This document shows, piece after piece, positions 35,184-46,261 of a stretch of 64,000 nt of DNA (position 1 is the stretch's first letter; each line of letters begins with the position of its first letter). Position numbers and translations under genes: made by a program. This DNA comes from RYN-230 sp963829725 (lineage in GTDB: Bacteria; Actinomycetota; Actinomycetes; Streptosporangiales; Streptosporangiaceae): contig CAWHJW010000005.1 of NCBI GenBank assembly GCA_963829725.1, forward strand, positions 62,001 through 126,000. Reading direction: 5' to 3'. Under the pieces are notes generated by a model. It did not search any database and was not told the origin of the DNA. It saw only the letters and a list, made by a program, of their open reading frames with translations.

Positions 35184-38166
35184 TCAGGCGATGACCCGGG
35201 CGGCCGAGGATCCGTCCGGCAGGCGGCGGATCTCCAGTCGCTCCGCCACCCGGTCCTTGAGGTCGGCGACGTGGCTGACGATGCCGACGACCCGGCCCCG
35301 GTCGCGCAGCTCGTCGATGACCGCCATCACCGCCTCCAGTGTGTCGGCGTCCAGCGAGCCGAAGCCCTCGTCGATGAACAGGGTGTCCAGGTCCACCCCG
35401 CCGGCCTCCGCCTTCACCACGTCGGCCAGGCCGAGCGCGAGCGCCAGCGAGGTGTAGAAGGTCTCGCCGCCGGACAGGGACGCCGGACTGCGCTCCTCGC
35501 CGGTGTGCCGGTCGATCACGGTCAGCGTGAGGCCGGCCCGTTCCCGCCGGCCGCCGCCCTCGTCGGTGCGGCGCAATTCGTAGCGGCCCGACGACATCGC
35601 GGACAGCCGGACGTTGGCCGCGGCGACCACCTGCCCGAACCACTGCCGGAGCACGTAGGTGGTGAGCGCCATCCGGCGCTGCCCGTCCATCCCCTTGGCC
35701 AGCCCGGCCAGCCGGATCAGCGCCGCCGTGTCCTCCTCCAGCTGGTCCGCCGCCTGCTGCGCCTGCTGCACCTCGGCGAGCCGCTGCTGCAGCCGGCTGA
35801 CCCTGGCCCTCGCGGCCTCATGCGCGGCGCGCACCTCCTGCTCGGCGGCCTCGGCCCGGGCGAGCGCAGCTGCCGCCGCCCCGGCCGCCGCGTGCGCCTG
35901 GCCGGCCTGGGCCGGGTCGAGCCCGGCCAGGTCCGGGGCGGCCGCCGCCGCCTGGGCCTTGGCCAGCCCGGTGGTCCACGAGGTGACCTGGGCGTCCAGG
36001 TCCGCCTGCTGCTGCGGGCGCAGCAGCGCCGCCGCGGCCAGCCCGGTGCGGGCGAAGCCGCGGTCCAGCGCCTCCCGCTCCGCCCGGTCGCCGGCCCGGC
36101 GCTGCTGCGCGCTGGCCGACCCGAACTCATCCAGCACCCGGGCCAGCTCGCGGTCGGCCGCGGCCGCGCGCCGCAGGGCCGCCTGCCGGGCCGCCACGGA
36201 CGGATGCCCCTGCGCGGCCGCGTCGAGTTCTTCCTCCAGGCGGCCAAGATCATCCCTGGCCCTGGCCTCCGCCGCTTGCGCGGCCGCGGCCGCCGCGGCC
36301 GCCGCCTGCAGCTGCTCGGCGACGCGCTGCTGGTCCGCACGGCAGGCCGCCAGGCCGGTTTCGAGCCGGGTGACCTCCGCCGCGGCCGCCGCGGCCTCGC
36401 GGGCCGCCTGCGCTGCGGCCGCCTGCGCCGCGGCCAGGCCGTCCACCGTGCCGCCGTCGGCCACCGCCGCGCTGGCCGCCACCTCGGCCGCCAGGCCGTC
36501 GCGCCCGGCAGCCAGCCGGGTGCGTTCCGCCGCGGCCGCGTCGCGCCGCCCGGCGGCGGCGGCCAGGTCCTCCTGCGACACCAGGGCGGCCTGCGCCCGG
36601 GCGGGCTCGGGGTGCTCCGCGGAGCCGCACACCGGGCAGGGGGCGCCGGGGGCCAGCGCCGGCCAGTTCCGCGGCCATGCCGTCCAGCCGGGCCGCCATC
36701 AGCCGCAGGTGCGCCTCGGTGTGCGCCTGGTGGGCGTCCACCGCGTCACGCAGCGCGGTATCAGCGGCGGCCAGCTGCGGGGCCAGTTCCGCCAGCCGCG
36801 CCGCGGCGGCCCGGCGCCGGGCGAGCGCCGCCTGCTGGTCCTGGGCGGCGCCCAGGCCAGCGGCGAGCAGCCGGGCTTCCGCCAGCCGTTCCTCGGCCGC
36901 CGCTATCCGGCCCGGGAGTTCCTGGCGCGCCGACTCCAGCTCGCGGACCGACTGGCCGGCCGCCGCGGCGGCCTGCTGGGCGGTGGTGAGCGCGGTCATC
37001 AGGGCCGGCCGTCCCTGCTCCTGCGCGGCCAGGTGCTGCAGCGCGACGGCATCGCGCTCCGCGGCCTCGGCCCGGACCACCGCCCGGGGCGCGCCGTCGC
37101 CGGCCAGCATGCCCGCGTCCGGGTCGGGAACCAGCCGGAGCAGCATGGCCCGGGCCGCGGCGGCCGCCTGGTCCGCCTCGGCCAGCGCGGCGAGCAGCGG
37201 CCGGACCGGCTCGGCCTGCCGGGCCGCGGCCAGCCGGGCCGCCCGCTGCTCGTGCTCCGGCCTGGTGCTCTCCTGCGCGCGCAGGCTCGCCTGCGCCTCG
37301 GCCAGCCTGGTCATCCGGGCCGTCTGCTGCTTCGCCTGCTCTGCGGCGGCCAGCCGCGTGGCGGTCTGCGCCGCCGCCACCTCGAGCCCCTCGGCGGTGA
37401 CCGCGGCGCGCAGCGCCACCTCCTCGGCGACCTCCTTGAGCCGGGTGGCCCGCTCGGCGGCCGGCAGCGCGAGCAGGTCCGCGCGAGCCGCGCCATCCAT
37501 CCCGGCCGCCTCGGCCGCGGCCGAGGTGGCGGCATCGATGGCCGCCGTGGCCCGCGCCCGGTCGCGCAGCGCGGCGGCCCGCTGCTGGTCCAGCCAGGCG
37601 GTGACCCGGTCGTACAGCCCGGTGCCGAACAGCCGGGACAGCAGGACCCGCCGCTCGTCGTCGGCGGCCCGCAGGAACTGGGCGAACTCCCCCTGCGGCA
37701 GCAGCATCACCTGGGTGAACTGGGCCCGGTTGAGCCCGATGAGCTCGGTGACCAGCTCGCCCGCCTCGGCCTTGCTGGCGCTCAGGCTGGCCCAGCCGGC
37801 CCCCTCGCGGCGCTGCAGGTGCACCCGGGCGGCCTCGGTGGTGAAGCCGTCACCGCGCCGCTTCGGCCGCCGGTGCTCGGGCACCCGGGTGAGCCGGTAG
37901 GCCACGCCGCGCACGGCGAACTCCAGGGTCACCGAGGTCTCCGCGTCGGGCGGGGCGAAATGCGAGCGCATCCGGTCCGCGGCCGCGTCCGGGCCGGCCA
38001 GCCCGCCGTACAGCGCGAACGTGATCGCGTCCAGGATCGTGGTCTTGCCCGACCCGGTCGGGCCCTCCAGCAGGAACAGGCCGCTGGCGGCCAGCCGGGC
38101 GAAGTCGATCCGCTGGGTGGCGGCGTAGGGCCCGAACGCGGTCAGTTCCAGGTGGTGCAGCCGCAT
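35184..38166 (-). CDS. sbcC: SbcC-type ATPase of the SbcCD nuclease (apparent single-base frameshift)
   Basis: The N-terminal half from ATG at 38166 has MRLHHLELTAFGPYAATQRI, Walker A EGPTGSGKTT and VMLLPQGEFAQFLRA. Long coiled coils follow. Near 36655-36662 the frame changes: the other frame supplies APGAPCPVCGSAEHPEP, with CPVC as the zinc hook, then the second coil, the signature ASLSGGETFYTSLALALG and Walker B LDTLFIDEGFGSLD. Removing one G gives ~993 residues, normal for SbcC, with the zinc hook intact. It binds and helps cut hairpin and blocked DNA ends with SbcD, whose stop overlaps its start (TGATG). Confidence 0.88.
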
Positions 38167-39332
38167 CAGGCGGCCGCCTCGGCGCTGGTCGCGGCCTCCA
38201 CCGCGGCCCGGATCCCGGCCCGCGTCGCGTCGTCGGGCGGGCCGCCCCCGGCAAACTCGACGAACAGGCCGCAGATCTCGACCGGGTCGGTGGCCGCGGC
38301 CAGCCGCTCCAGGTCGGCCCCGGCGTCCGGCAGGCCGCCGTCGGGGACGAAGTCCAGCACGAGCGTGTGCGGCCACTTCTCGCGCAGCCGCTCCATGGGC
38401 GCGACGGGCCGCACCGGGTCGGTGAGCACCGCCTTGACCCAGGCCCCGGCCAGGTCCGCGAGATCCCCGCCGGCCCGCTCCAGCAGGTCGGCGAGCCGGC
38501 CGCGCACCTCGCGCAGCGGCCGGGGCACCGGCACGGCCAGCAGCGTGGTGTGCACCTGCCCGGCCTCGTCGATCTCGGCCAGCGTCACCGACTTGGCGTG
38601 ATCTTTCTCGCCGAAGGAGAAGGCCAGCGGTGACCCGGAGTACCGGGCCACCGGGCCGCCGTCGCCGCCCCGCAGCTGCTGCTGGCCGTGCAGGTGGCCG
38701 AGCGCCACGTAGCTGAAGCCGCCGAACACACAGGCCGGCACGTCGGCGATGCCGCCGACCCGGATGTCGCGCTCGGACTCCGCGGGCTGCCCGCCGCGGA
38801 CGAAGGCGTGCGCGGCCACCACGGTGCGGCCGATGCCGCGGGCGGCCGCGTCGGCCCGGATCCGGCCGGCCGCGGCGGCCAGCACCGCCTCGTGCGAGCG
38901 CTCGCAGTCCAGGTCGGCCATGACCGCGTCGGGCAGCAGGTACGGGATGCCGTACACGGCCACCTCGCCGCCGGAGTCGCGGATCAGCACCGGCCGGTCC
39001 AGGTCGGCCAGCGAGGTACGCAGGTGCACGCCGGACGCTTCGCTCAGCGCGGAGCCGAAGCCGAGGCGCACCGCGGAGTCGTGGTTGCCGCTGGTCAGCA
39101 CGACCGGGATGCCGTCGCGGGCGAACCGGGTCAGCGCGGTGTCCAGCAGCCGCACGGCATCGAGCGGCGGCACGGCCCGGTCGTAGATGTCCCCGGCCAC
39201 CACGATCGCGTCGGCCCGGTGGCTGAGCGCCTGCCCGTGCAGCCAGTCCAGGAAGCCGGCCTGGTAGCCGAGCAGGTCGGCACCGTGCAGGGTGCGCCCG
39301 AGGTGCCAGTCCGAGGTGTGGATCAATCGCAT
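38166..39332 (-). CDS. sbcD: SbcD-type nuclease subunit
   Basis: 388 residues from ATG at 39332, chosen because SbcD proteins start MRLIHTSDWHLGR; upstream in-frame starts add non-conserved residues. Phosphoesterase motifs: DWHLGR, GDIYDR, TSGNHDS, VAAHAFV and ALGHLHGQQ, giving the two-manganese nuclease centre. Forms the SbcCD (Mre11-Rad50-like) complex with the downstream, overlapping sbcC. Confidence 0.92.
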   Translation of the reverse strand: MRLIHTSDWHLGRTLHGADLLGYQAGFLDWLHGQALSHRADAIVVAGDIYDRAVPPLDAVRLLDTALTRFARDGIPVVLTSGNHDSAVRLGFGSALSEASGVHLRTSLADLDRPVLIRDSGGEVAVYGIPYLLPDAVMADLDCERSHEAVLAAAAGRIRADAAARGIGRTVVAAHAFVRGGQPAESERDIRVGGIADVPACVFGGFSYVALGHLHGQQQLRGGDGGPVARYSGSPLAFSFGEKDHAKSVTLAEIDEAGQVHTTLLAVPVPRPLREVRGRLADLLERAGGDLADLAGAWVKAVLTDPVRPVAPMERLREKWPHTLVLDFVPDGGLPDAGADLERLAAATDPVEICGLFVEFAGGGPPDDATRAGIRAAVEAATSAEAAA

Positions 39333-39645
39333 CGCAGCGGCAGGGCTCCGATCAGGGATGCGGTCCGGCCGGGTCGTGACGCTGGCCATGATGCCTGACG
39401 GAAGCGACATCTCCGGTGATCCGGGCTCGCTCCGCGTGTCGCGGTGCTAGCCCGGGGGGACGACCCCCCGGAACCCGGTCGGCCCGGCGGGCCGAGCGCG
39501 GCGGAGCCGCGCGCGGGAACCGGCGGACGGCCCGCACCGGAGGGCAGCCCCCCGGGTCAGCACGGCGCGCCGCCACGGCCAGGTGGTCACTCTGCGTTAT
39601 ACATGCCATTACTCAGAGTGATCAACAGGATACGCGGCGGGACCG
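39333..39645. promoter_or_regulatory. Divergent promoter region with an inverted repeat
   Basis: 313 bp between sbcD and the PQQ-like gene. TCACTCTG (39587-39594) faces CAGAGTGA (39614-39621) across a 19-base A/T-richer spacer containing GTTATACATG, about 25 bp before the GTG at 39646. A plausible operator or promoter element; no other feature seen. Confidence 0.4.
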
Positions 39646-42375
39646 GTGCCTGCCCACCCGGATGGATGTGCGATGCGCCAGCCGCCACGCCCCGCCGCTG
39701 CACTGCGGCGGCATCTCGCGCTCGGGCTCGCCGCCGCGGCGGCGGTCTCGTTCGGCACCGCCGCCGCCGACGCCTCCGGGCGGCCGGCCGCGGCGGCCGG
39801 CCCGGCCCGCGCCCAGTCCCCCGGCGGCCGGGCCGGCGGCGGTGAGGTCACCGGCGACCAGGACGCGCTGCGGACCGGCTGGGACCCGGCCGAGCCCGGG
39901 CTGGCGCCGAAGGTGCTGCGCAGCGGCCGGTTCGGCCGGGTCTTCAGCACCCGGGTGCACGGGCAGGTGTACGCGCAGCCGCTCGTCGTCGGGCAGATGG
40001 TGATCGCGGCGACCGAGCAGGACTGGGTGTACGGGATCGACGCGGTCACCGGACGGGTGCACTGGTCGGTCCGGCTGGGGCACCCGGGCCAGGCCCCCGG
40101 GTGCCCGGACCTGCAGCCCCGGATCGGCATCACCGGCACCCCGGTGTACGACCCGCAGACCGGGATGGTCAACGTGGTCGCCGAGACGACCCGGCCCGGC
40201 GGGCGGCAGGCCGCCTACTACCTGTTCGCGGTCAACCCGCGGAGCGGCCACGTCACCCGCCGGGTGGCCATCGGCGGCCACCCGGTGAACGACCCGCGGC
40301 TGAGCTTCTCCGCGGTCAAGCAGCTGCAGCGGCCCGCCCTGCTGCTGCTCGGGCCCTGGGTGCTGGCCGCGTTCGGCTCGCACTGTGACCAGCCGCCCTA
40401 CGCCGGCTACGTGGCGGCCATCAACCCGTCCACCGGGCGGTCCCGGCTGTGGTCCGACGAATCCGGGCTGACCAGCGCGCAGGGCGGCATCTGGCAGTCC
40501 GGCGGCGGGCTGATGTCCGACGGCCCCGGGCGCGCCTTCTTCACCTCCGGCAACGGCATCTCGCCGGCCCCGGGGCCGGGCACCCGGCCGCCCGGGCAGC
40601 TCGGCGACGCGGTGGTCAGGCTGGCGGTCGGGCGCTACGGGGCACTGTCGGCCCAGGACTTCTTCAGCCCGCGGGACGCCCCGGCGCTGGCCGCCGCGGA
40701 CATCGACTTCGGCTCCGGCGGGCCGGCCGGGCTGCCCTTCGGCACCCGCGGGCTCCCGCACCTGCTGGTGCAGGCGGGCAAGGACGGCCGGGTGTTCCTG
40801 CTGAACACCGACCACCTGGGCGGCCGGGAACAGGGACCGGGCGGCGGGGACGCGGCGGTCAGCCAGGCCGGCCCGTTCGGCGGCCAGTGGGGCCACCCGG
40901 CGGTGTTCGGCGACACCCGGGTGGTGACGCTGGGCAACTCCGGCGCCTCCCGCGACTACGTGTACTACCTGGGCCGGGACGACTACCTGCGGTACCTCAA
41001 GTTCCGGCTGGGCCAGGCCGGGCGGCCGGCGCTGACCGACGTCGGGAACAGCTCGTTCACCTTCGGCTACACCTCCGGGTCCCCGGTGGTCACCTCCACC
41101 GGGACCAGGACCGGGTCCGCGGTGGTCTGGGCGGAACGGGTGGCCGGGCCGCACGGCTCCGGGGCGTCGCTGAACGCGTTCCCGGCGGTGCCCGGCAGCC
41201 ACTGCCGGCGGCCGTGCACGATGCGGCCGCTATGGTCCGGCCCGATCGGCCGGGCCGCCGCCTTCGCCTCCCCCGCGACGGCGGGCGGCCGGGTCTACGT
41301 CGGCACCGGGGACGGGTACCTGCTCGCGTTCGGCCTGCGCTCCCGCGCCGCCCTCGGGCCGGCTGCCCAGGTCAGCTTCCCGGCGACCGCGGTCGGCGGC
41401 CACGCGGGCCGCGACGTGACGGTGACCGCGTCGGCACGGGTCACGGTGGACGCGGTGACGGCCAGCGCCACCGGCCCGGGCACGTTCGGCGTGGCCCGGA
41501 TCGTCGCGGCCGGGCCGGGCCGCCCGGGCGGCGCCGCGGGGCAGCCGGTCAGGTTCCCGGTCACGCTGCGCCGCGGCGATGTCCTGCGCGCGGCGGTCGA
41601 GTTCGCCCCGGCCGCCCCGGGCGGGCTGACCGGGACGCTGGCGCTGCGGGTGGCCGACCCGCAGGCGGCCGGGCTGGGCGGCCCGGACCTGGACGTGCCC
41701 CTGTCCGGGGAGGGCATCAGGGCCGGGCTGTTCGCCAGGCCGGGCCGCCTGGACTTCGGGCTGACCGACACGCCCGAGGCCAGCGTGCCGGTGGGCACCG
41801 GGCTGCCGGTGAACGTGGTCGTCAGCAACGGCGGCCCGGCCGCCGAGACGGTGACCGGGGTCACCGGCCCGGCCGCCCCGTTCAGCGCGGCCGGGCTGCC
41901 CCGGCCGGGCACCCGCCTGCAGCCGGGCCAGGCCATCGTGATCCAGGTGACCTACCGTCCGCGGGCGGCGGGCCCGGCGGCCGGCCAGATCACCATCGCC
42001 GGGTCGGCCGGCCCGGCCGCGGTCATCAGCCTGCACGGCACCGGGCGGCCGCCGGTCAGCCGGCTCAGCCCGTCCGCCGCCACCGTGAACTTCGGCCGGG
42101 TCCAGCCGGGGCACCAGGCCACCGCCTACGTGACGATCAGCAACACCGGGAACCTGCCGGCCACGGTGGCGGGCACCAGCCGTCTCGCGGTCCCGTTCAG
42201 GAATGTGTTCTCGGTCTACCGTGGCCTGCCGGTCGTTCCCGGAACCAGCCTGACCCTGCAGCTGACCTTCCGCCCGCCGCGGCGCGGCACGTTCACCGGG
42301 ACCTACCAGCTCACCTGGACCGACGCCCTGGGCCGGCACACCTCGACGCTGCGGCTTACCGGGACCGGCGGCTGA
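39646..42375 (+). CDS. Secreted PQQ-like beta-propeller with C-terminal ASH-type repeats
   Basis: 909 residues (GTG at 39646; an ATG at 39673 is an alternative). Signal-like LRRHLALGLAAAAAVSFGTA. Residues ~80-560 form a PQQ-enzyme-like propeller (QDWVYGIDAVTGRVHWSVRL, PVYDPQTGMV, VYVGTGDGYLLAFGL). From ~580 on there are three Ig-like modules of the ASPM/SPD-2/Hydin kind (LDFGLTDTPEASVPV, VNFGRVQPGHQATAYVTISN). No catalytic residues for a dehydrogenase are obvious; a structural or adhesive surface role is more likely. Convergent with the DUF3516 helicase. Confidence 0.78.
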   Translation: MPAHPDGCAMRQPPRPAAALRRHLALGLAAAAAVSFGTAAADASGRPAAAAGPARAQSPGGRAGGGEVTGDQDALRTGWDPAEPGLAPKVLRSGRFGRVFSTRVHGQVYAQPLVVGQMVIAATEQDWVYGIDAVTGRVHWSVRLGHPGQAPGCPDLQPRIGITGTPVYDPQTGMVNVVAETTRPGGRQAAYYLFAVNPRSGHVTRRVAIGGHPVNDPRLSFSAVKQLQRPALLLLGPWVLAAFGSHCDQPPYAGYVAAINPSTGRSRLWSDESGLTSAQGGIWQSGGGLMSDGPGRAFFTSGNGISPAPGPGTRPPGQLGDAVVRLAVGRYGALSAQDFFSPRDAPALAAADIDFGSGGPAGLPFGTRGLPHLLVQAGKDGRVFLLNTDHLGGREQGPGGGDAAVSQAGPFGGQWGHPAVFGDTRVVTLGNSGASRDYVYYLGRDDYLRYLKFRLGQAGRPALTDVGNSSFTFGYTSGSPVVTSTGTRTGSAVVWAERVAGPHGSGASLNAFPAVPGSHCRRPCTMRPLWSGPIGRAAAFASPATAGGRVYVGTGDGYLLAFGLRSRAALGPAAQVSFPATAVGGHAGRDVTVTASARVTVDAVTASATGPGTFGVARIVAAGPGRPGGAAGQPVRFPVTLRRGDVLRAAVEFAPAAPGGLTGTLALRVADPQAAGLGGPDLDVPLSGEGIRAGLFARPGRLDFGLTDTPEASVPVGTGLPVNVVVSNGGPAAETVTGVTGPAAPFSAAGLPRPGTRLQPGQAIVIQVTYRPRAAGPAAGQITIAGSAGPAAVISLHGTGRPPVSRLSPSAATVNFGRVQPGHQATAYVTISNTGNLPATVAGTSRLAVPFRNVFSVYRGLPVVPGTSLTLQLTFRPPRRGTFTGTYQLTWTDALGRHTSTLRLTGTGG

Positions 42376-42391
42376 CCGCCCGGTGGCCGGG

Positions 42392-44891
42392 TCAGAGCTG
42401 GCCGGCCGCGGTGACCCGGAGCACCGCCTCGCCGGCCTTCCGCCGAGGCGTCCAGGTCGACCTCGGCGCTGATCCCCCAGTCGTGGTCCCCGGCCGGGTC
42501 GTCGAAGATCTGCCGGACCCGCCAGCGTTCCTGGCCCTCCTCGATGATCAGCAGGGCCGGCCCGCGGGCGTCCGGGCCGGTGCCGATCTCGTCGCGGGTG
42601 TCGAAGTACGGCTCGATGGCCGCCTCCCACGCCGCGGCATCCCAGCCGTCGCCGGAGTCGAGCTGGCCGAGATCGGAGTAACGGCCGAGCGCGGCCAGCT
42701 CGACCCGGCGGAAGAGCGCGTTGCGCACCAGGACCCGGAACGCGCGGACGTTGCGGGTGACGGCGGGCGGCCCCGCCTCCACCTGGCTGACCAGGGTGCC
42801 GGACGGGTCGCGCAGCTGCTCCCACTCGTCCAGCAGGCTGGAGTCGACCTGGCGGACCAGCTCACCGAGCCATTCGATGAGGTCGGTGAGCTCCTCGGTC
42901 TTGGCCTCGTCCGGGACGGTGTTCCGCAGCGCCTTGTACGCGTCGGCCAGGTAGCGCAGCACCATGCCCTCCGTGCGGGACAGCCCGTAAAAACCCACAT
43001 ACTCAACGAAGGTCATGGCGCGCTCGTACATGTCCCGGACCACGGACTTCGGGGCCAGTGCGTAATCGGCGACCCACGGGTGGCCGTGGCGGTACATGTC
43101 GTACGCGGCCTCCAGCAGGTCGGCCAGCGGCCGCGGGTAGGTCACCGAGTCCAGCAGGTCCATCCGGGTCTCGTAGTCGATGCCGTCCGCCTTCATCTGC
43201 GCGACGGCCTCGCCGCGCGCCTTGAACAGCTGGGCGGACAGCACCGGCCGCGGGTTGTCCAGGGTTGCCTCGATGATCGACACCACGTCCAGCGGGTACG
43301 ACGGCGACTCGCGGTCCAGCAGGTCGATCGCGGCCAGGGCCAGCGGGGACAGCGGCTGGTTCAGCGCGAAGTCGAACTGCAGGTCCACGGTGAGCCGGGC
43401 CCGGCGTCCCTCGGAGTCCGGCTCGTCCAGCTGCTGCACCACTCCCCCGGCCAGCAGCGCCCGGTAGATGGCGATGGCCTGGTGGATGTGCCGGCGCTGG
43501 GCGGCCCGGTCCTCGTGGTTGTCGGTCAGCAGGTGGCGCATGGCGGCGAACGCATCACCCGGCCGGCTGATCACGTTCAGCAGCATGGCGTGCGTGACCT
43601 TGAAACTGGATGTCAGCGGCTCGGGGTCGGCGGCGACCAGCCGCTCGAAGGTGGGCTGCCCCCAGGCGATGAACCCCTCGGGCGGCTTCTTGCGGACCAC
43701 CTTGCGCCGCTTCTTCGGGTCGTCGCCCGCCTTGGCCAGCAGGCGCTCGTTCTCCACCACGTGCTCAGGGGCCTGCACCACGACCCGGCCGGTGGTGTCG
43801 AACCCGGCCCGGCCGGCCCGGCCGGCGATCTGGTGGAATTCGCGCGCCTGGAGCAGCCGGGTCTTCGACCCGTCGTACTTGGACATCGCGGTGAACAAGA
43901 CCGTGCGGATCGGCACGTTGATCCCCACGCCCAGGGTGTCGGTGCCGCAGATGACCTTCAGCAGCCCGGCCTGGGCCAGGGTTTCCACCAGCCGCCGGTA
44001 CTTGGGCAGCATCCCGGCGTGATGGACCCCGATGCCGTGCCGGACCAGCCGGGACAGGGCCTTGCCGAAGCCGGCGGTGAACCGGAAGCCGCCGATCAGC
44101 GCGGCGATCTCGTCCTTCTCCGCGCGGGAGCAGACGTTCACGCTCATCAGCGCCTGCGCCTGCTCCAGCGCCGCGGCCTGGGTGAAGTGCACCACGTAAA
44201 TGGGGGCCTGGTGGGTGGACAGCAGCTCTTCGAGGGTCTCGTGCAGCGGGGTGATGACGTAGGAGTAGGTGAGCGGCACGGGGCGCTCGGCGGAGGCGAC
44301 GACGGCGGTCGGCCGGCCGGTGCGGCGGGTCAGGTCGGCCTCGAACGCTTTCACGTCCCCGAGCGTCGCGGACATCAGCAGGAACTGGGCGCGCGGCAGT
44401 TCCACGATCGGCACCTGCCAGGCCCAGCCGCGGTCCGGGTCGGCGTAGAAGTGGAACTCGTCCATGACCACCTGCCCGACGTCGGCGGCCGCGCCGTCCC
44501 GCAGCGCGATGCTGGCCAGCACCTCCGCGGTGCAGCAGATGATCGGGGCGGCGGCGTTCACGCTGGCATCCCCGGTCATCATCCCGACCTGCGCGGGCCC
44601 GAACGCGGCGCACAGCGCGAAGAACTTCTCCGACACCAGCGCCTTGATGGGCGCGGTGTAGAAGGTGCGCTGGCCCGCCGCGAGCGCGGCGAAATGGGCC
44701 CCGGTGGCCACCAGGCTCTTGCCGGACCCGGTCGGCGTGGACAGGATCACGTTGGCCCCGGACACCACCTCGATGAGGGCCTCTTCCTGGTGCGGGTACA
44801 GGGCCAGGCCCTGCTCCTTGGCCCAGCCCGCGAACGCGTCGAACACCGCGTCGGGGGCAGCCTCAGCAGGGAGCAGGTCGGTGAGGGTCAC
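42392..44891 (-). CDS. DUF3516-type DEAD/DEAH-box helicase (apparent frameshift near the C-terminus)
   Basis: Walker A STPTGSGKSL, Walker B VVMDEFHFY, motif III LLMSATLGD, motif V GTDTLGVGINVP and motif VI HQIAGRAGRAGF identify a Ski2/Mtr4-like SF2 helicase; the C-terminal half is the DUF3516 region. At 42433-42442 the frame breaks: removing one base turns the tail into AEAGEAVLRVTAAGQL with a stop at 42392, the family's normal ending, giving ~832 residues. Without correction the frame would run to 42303, inside the convergent propeller gene. Probably acts on structured RNA or DNA. Confidence 0.9.
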
Positions 44892-44934
44892 AGTTAGTCA
44901 ATCGCCGGCGGCCCGGAAATGTTCCCGGCCCAGC

Positions 44935-45663
44935 CTACTGCCCGAGCAGATAGCGCAGGGCCCGCGCATCCCGCACGGCATTGGCATTCCCGTCGTTGTT
45001 GAAGTAGGCGAAAACGTCTTTTCCGGCGGCTTCCCATTCCCGGATCCGGGCGGCCCACCAGGCCAGGTCGGCGCCGGAGTACGACCCCGCGTAAAGGTGA
45101 TGATGATCGGGGCCGTGCAGCCGCACGTAGCCAAAATCCGCCGTGACCCGCAGGATGCACGGCAGCTGGGCGCCGCTCATCACGCAGTACCCGGCGCCGC
45201 GTGCCTCCAGCAGCGCGAATACCTCCTCCCGCGCCCAGCTGGAATGGCGGAACTCCACCGCGACGCGCAGCCATTCCGGGACCAGGCGGAGGAAGTAATC
45301 CAGCCGGGCGTCATCGCGCGGCGCCGAAGGCGGCAGCTGGACCAGCAGCACGGCCCGTTTGTCCCCCAGCTCGTGCCACCCGGCCCGGATGCGCTCCAGC
45401 CAGGGCTCCGGGGCATAGAGCCGCCGCCCGTGGGTGAGGCCCCGGGGCGCCTTGACCGAGAGGCGGAAGCCGGCCGGCAGCCTGCGCCGCCAGGAGCGGA
45501 AGGCCGCCGGGCCCGGCCACCGGTAGAAGCTGCTGTTCAGTTCCGCGGTGCGGAAGCTGGCCGCGTAACAGGGCAGCCGGCCGCGGGGCGGGAGGCCCGG
45601 CGGGTACAGCTCCGGATGCCAGTGGTCATAGCTCCAGCCTGAGGTCCCGACCCAGACCGCCAC
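44935..45663 (-). CDS. DUF72 domain protein
   Basis: 242 residues, TIM-barrel family. Opening VWVGTSGWSYDHWHPELYPP, middle LNSSFYRWPGPAAFRSW, and end DVFAYFNNDGNANAVRDAR, the last being the characteristic YFNN block. Length is normal. The biochemical activity of DUF72 proteins is not established; a nucleic-acid or isomerase role has been suggested. Shares the strand of the operon upstream but is a separate unit. Confidence 0.9.
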   Translation of the reverse strand: MAVWVGTSGWSYDHWHPELYPPGLPPRGRLPCYAASFRTAELNSSFYRWPGPAAFRSWRRRLPAGFRLSVKAPRGLTHGRRLYAPEPWLERIRAGWHELGDKRAVLLVQLPPSAPRDDARLDYFLRLVPEWLRVAVEFRHSSWAREEVFALLEARGAGYCVMSGAQLPCILRVTADFGYVRLHGPDHHHLYAGSYSGADLAWWAARIREWEAAGKDVFAYFNNDGNANAVRDARALRYLLGQ

Positions 45664-45684
45664 CGGTTCTTGCGCTCGCGTTCT

Positions 45685-46140
45685 TCAGCTCGCGGGCGGC
45701 TGGCCGCCCGCCGGAGGCGCACCGCCCGGCGGCCGCTCCTCCCCGGCCGTCGGGGGCTGCTCCTCCCCGGCCGTCGGGGGCTGCTCCTCCCCGGCCGTCG
45801 GCGGCTGCTCCTCCCCGGCGCCGGGGAGGGTGGCGTCGATCAGCGCGGTCGAGCCGGCCGGGCGGGTGGTGGACTCCTCGGTGCGCTCCCGGAGCCGGTC
45901 CAGCGCCACGCTGTCGCCGAGCGGGATGGTGGCCTCCAGCCGGCTGCTCTCCCGCACCTCCGGCGTCTCCACCACCGCGTTGACCAGGCTGGCCCGGCTG
46001 CCCGAGTCCACCTGCCCGGACGGGGCGTGCAGCGAGGCGCGGGCCGCGCCGCCGGGGTGCCTGGACACCTCGGCCGCGGCGATCGTCTCCTCGCCGTCCT
46101 TGATCTCGACCTGCCGGGGAGCGGCGTCGCGGTCGGCCAT
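45685..46140 (-). CDS. Hypothetical protein with a repeated PPTAGEEQ tail
   Basis: 151 residues; ATG with a strong AGGAGGTG site. The first ~100 residues are acidic, soluble and not recognised (VEIKDGEETIAAAEVSRH); the C-terminus carries an eight-residue repeat (AGEEQPPT) from 24-bp DNA repeats. Located after the glycosyltransferase operon with a 121-bp gap, so possibly its last gene. Not assigned. Confidence 0.6.
   Translation of the reverse strand: MADRDAAPRQVEIKDGEETIAAAEVSRHPGGAARASLHAPSGQVDSGSRASLVNAVVETPEVRESSRLEATIPLGDSVALDRLRERTEESTTRPAGSTALIDATLPGAGEEQPPTAGEEQPPTAGEEQPPTAGEERPPGGAPPAGGQPPAS
45733..45820. repeat. 24-bp tandem repeat, about 3.7 copies, in coding sequence
   Basis: Units 45733-45756, 45757-45780, 45781-45804 and a partial fourth, nearly identical, core CTGCTCCTCCCCGGCCGTCG. 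Being a multiple of three, it can expand or contract without breaking the frame. Confidence 0.85.
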
Positions 46141-46261
46141 CGTGCACCTCCTAAGGGCTCTGCCCCGTCGTGCCCGGCGCGGGCGGCCTGAAACAGCCGG
46201 CGGCGTGAACTTCCCCCGCCCCCGCCCCCGCCCCCGCCGCGCGCTCAGCCGGAGAAGCCAG

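Noticed and set aside
35659..38601. A 980-residue plus-strand open frame
   Set aside because: Antisense to SbcC; an Ala/Ser/Arg-rich shadow without domains.
42303..42391. Extended C-terminus of the DUF3516 helicase
   Set aside because: This tail exists only in the shifted frame, is Pro/Arg-rich and overlaps the convergent gene; correcting one base gives the family's normal end at 42392.
40449..44897. A 1482-residue open frame on the plus strand
   Set aside because: It runs antisense through the helicase gene and out of frame through the propeller gene; its translation is Arg/Gly/His-rich shadow sequence typical of very high GC, whereas both real genes have clear family motifs.
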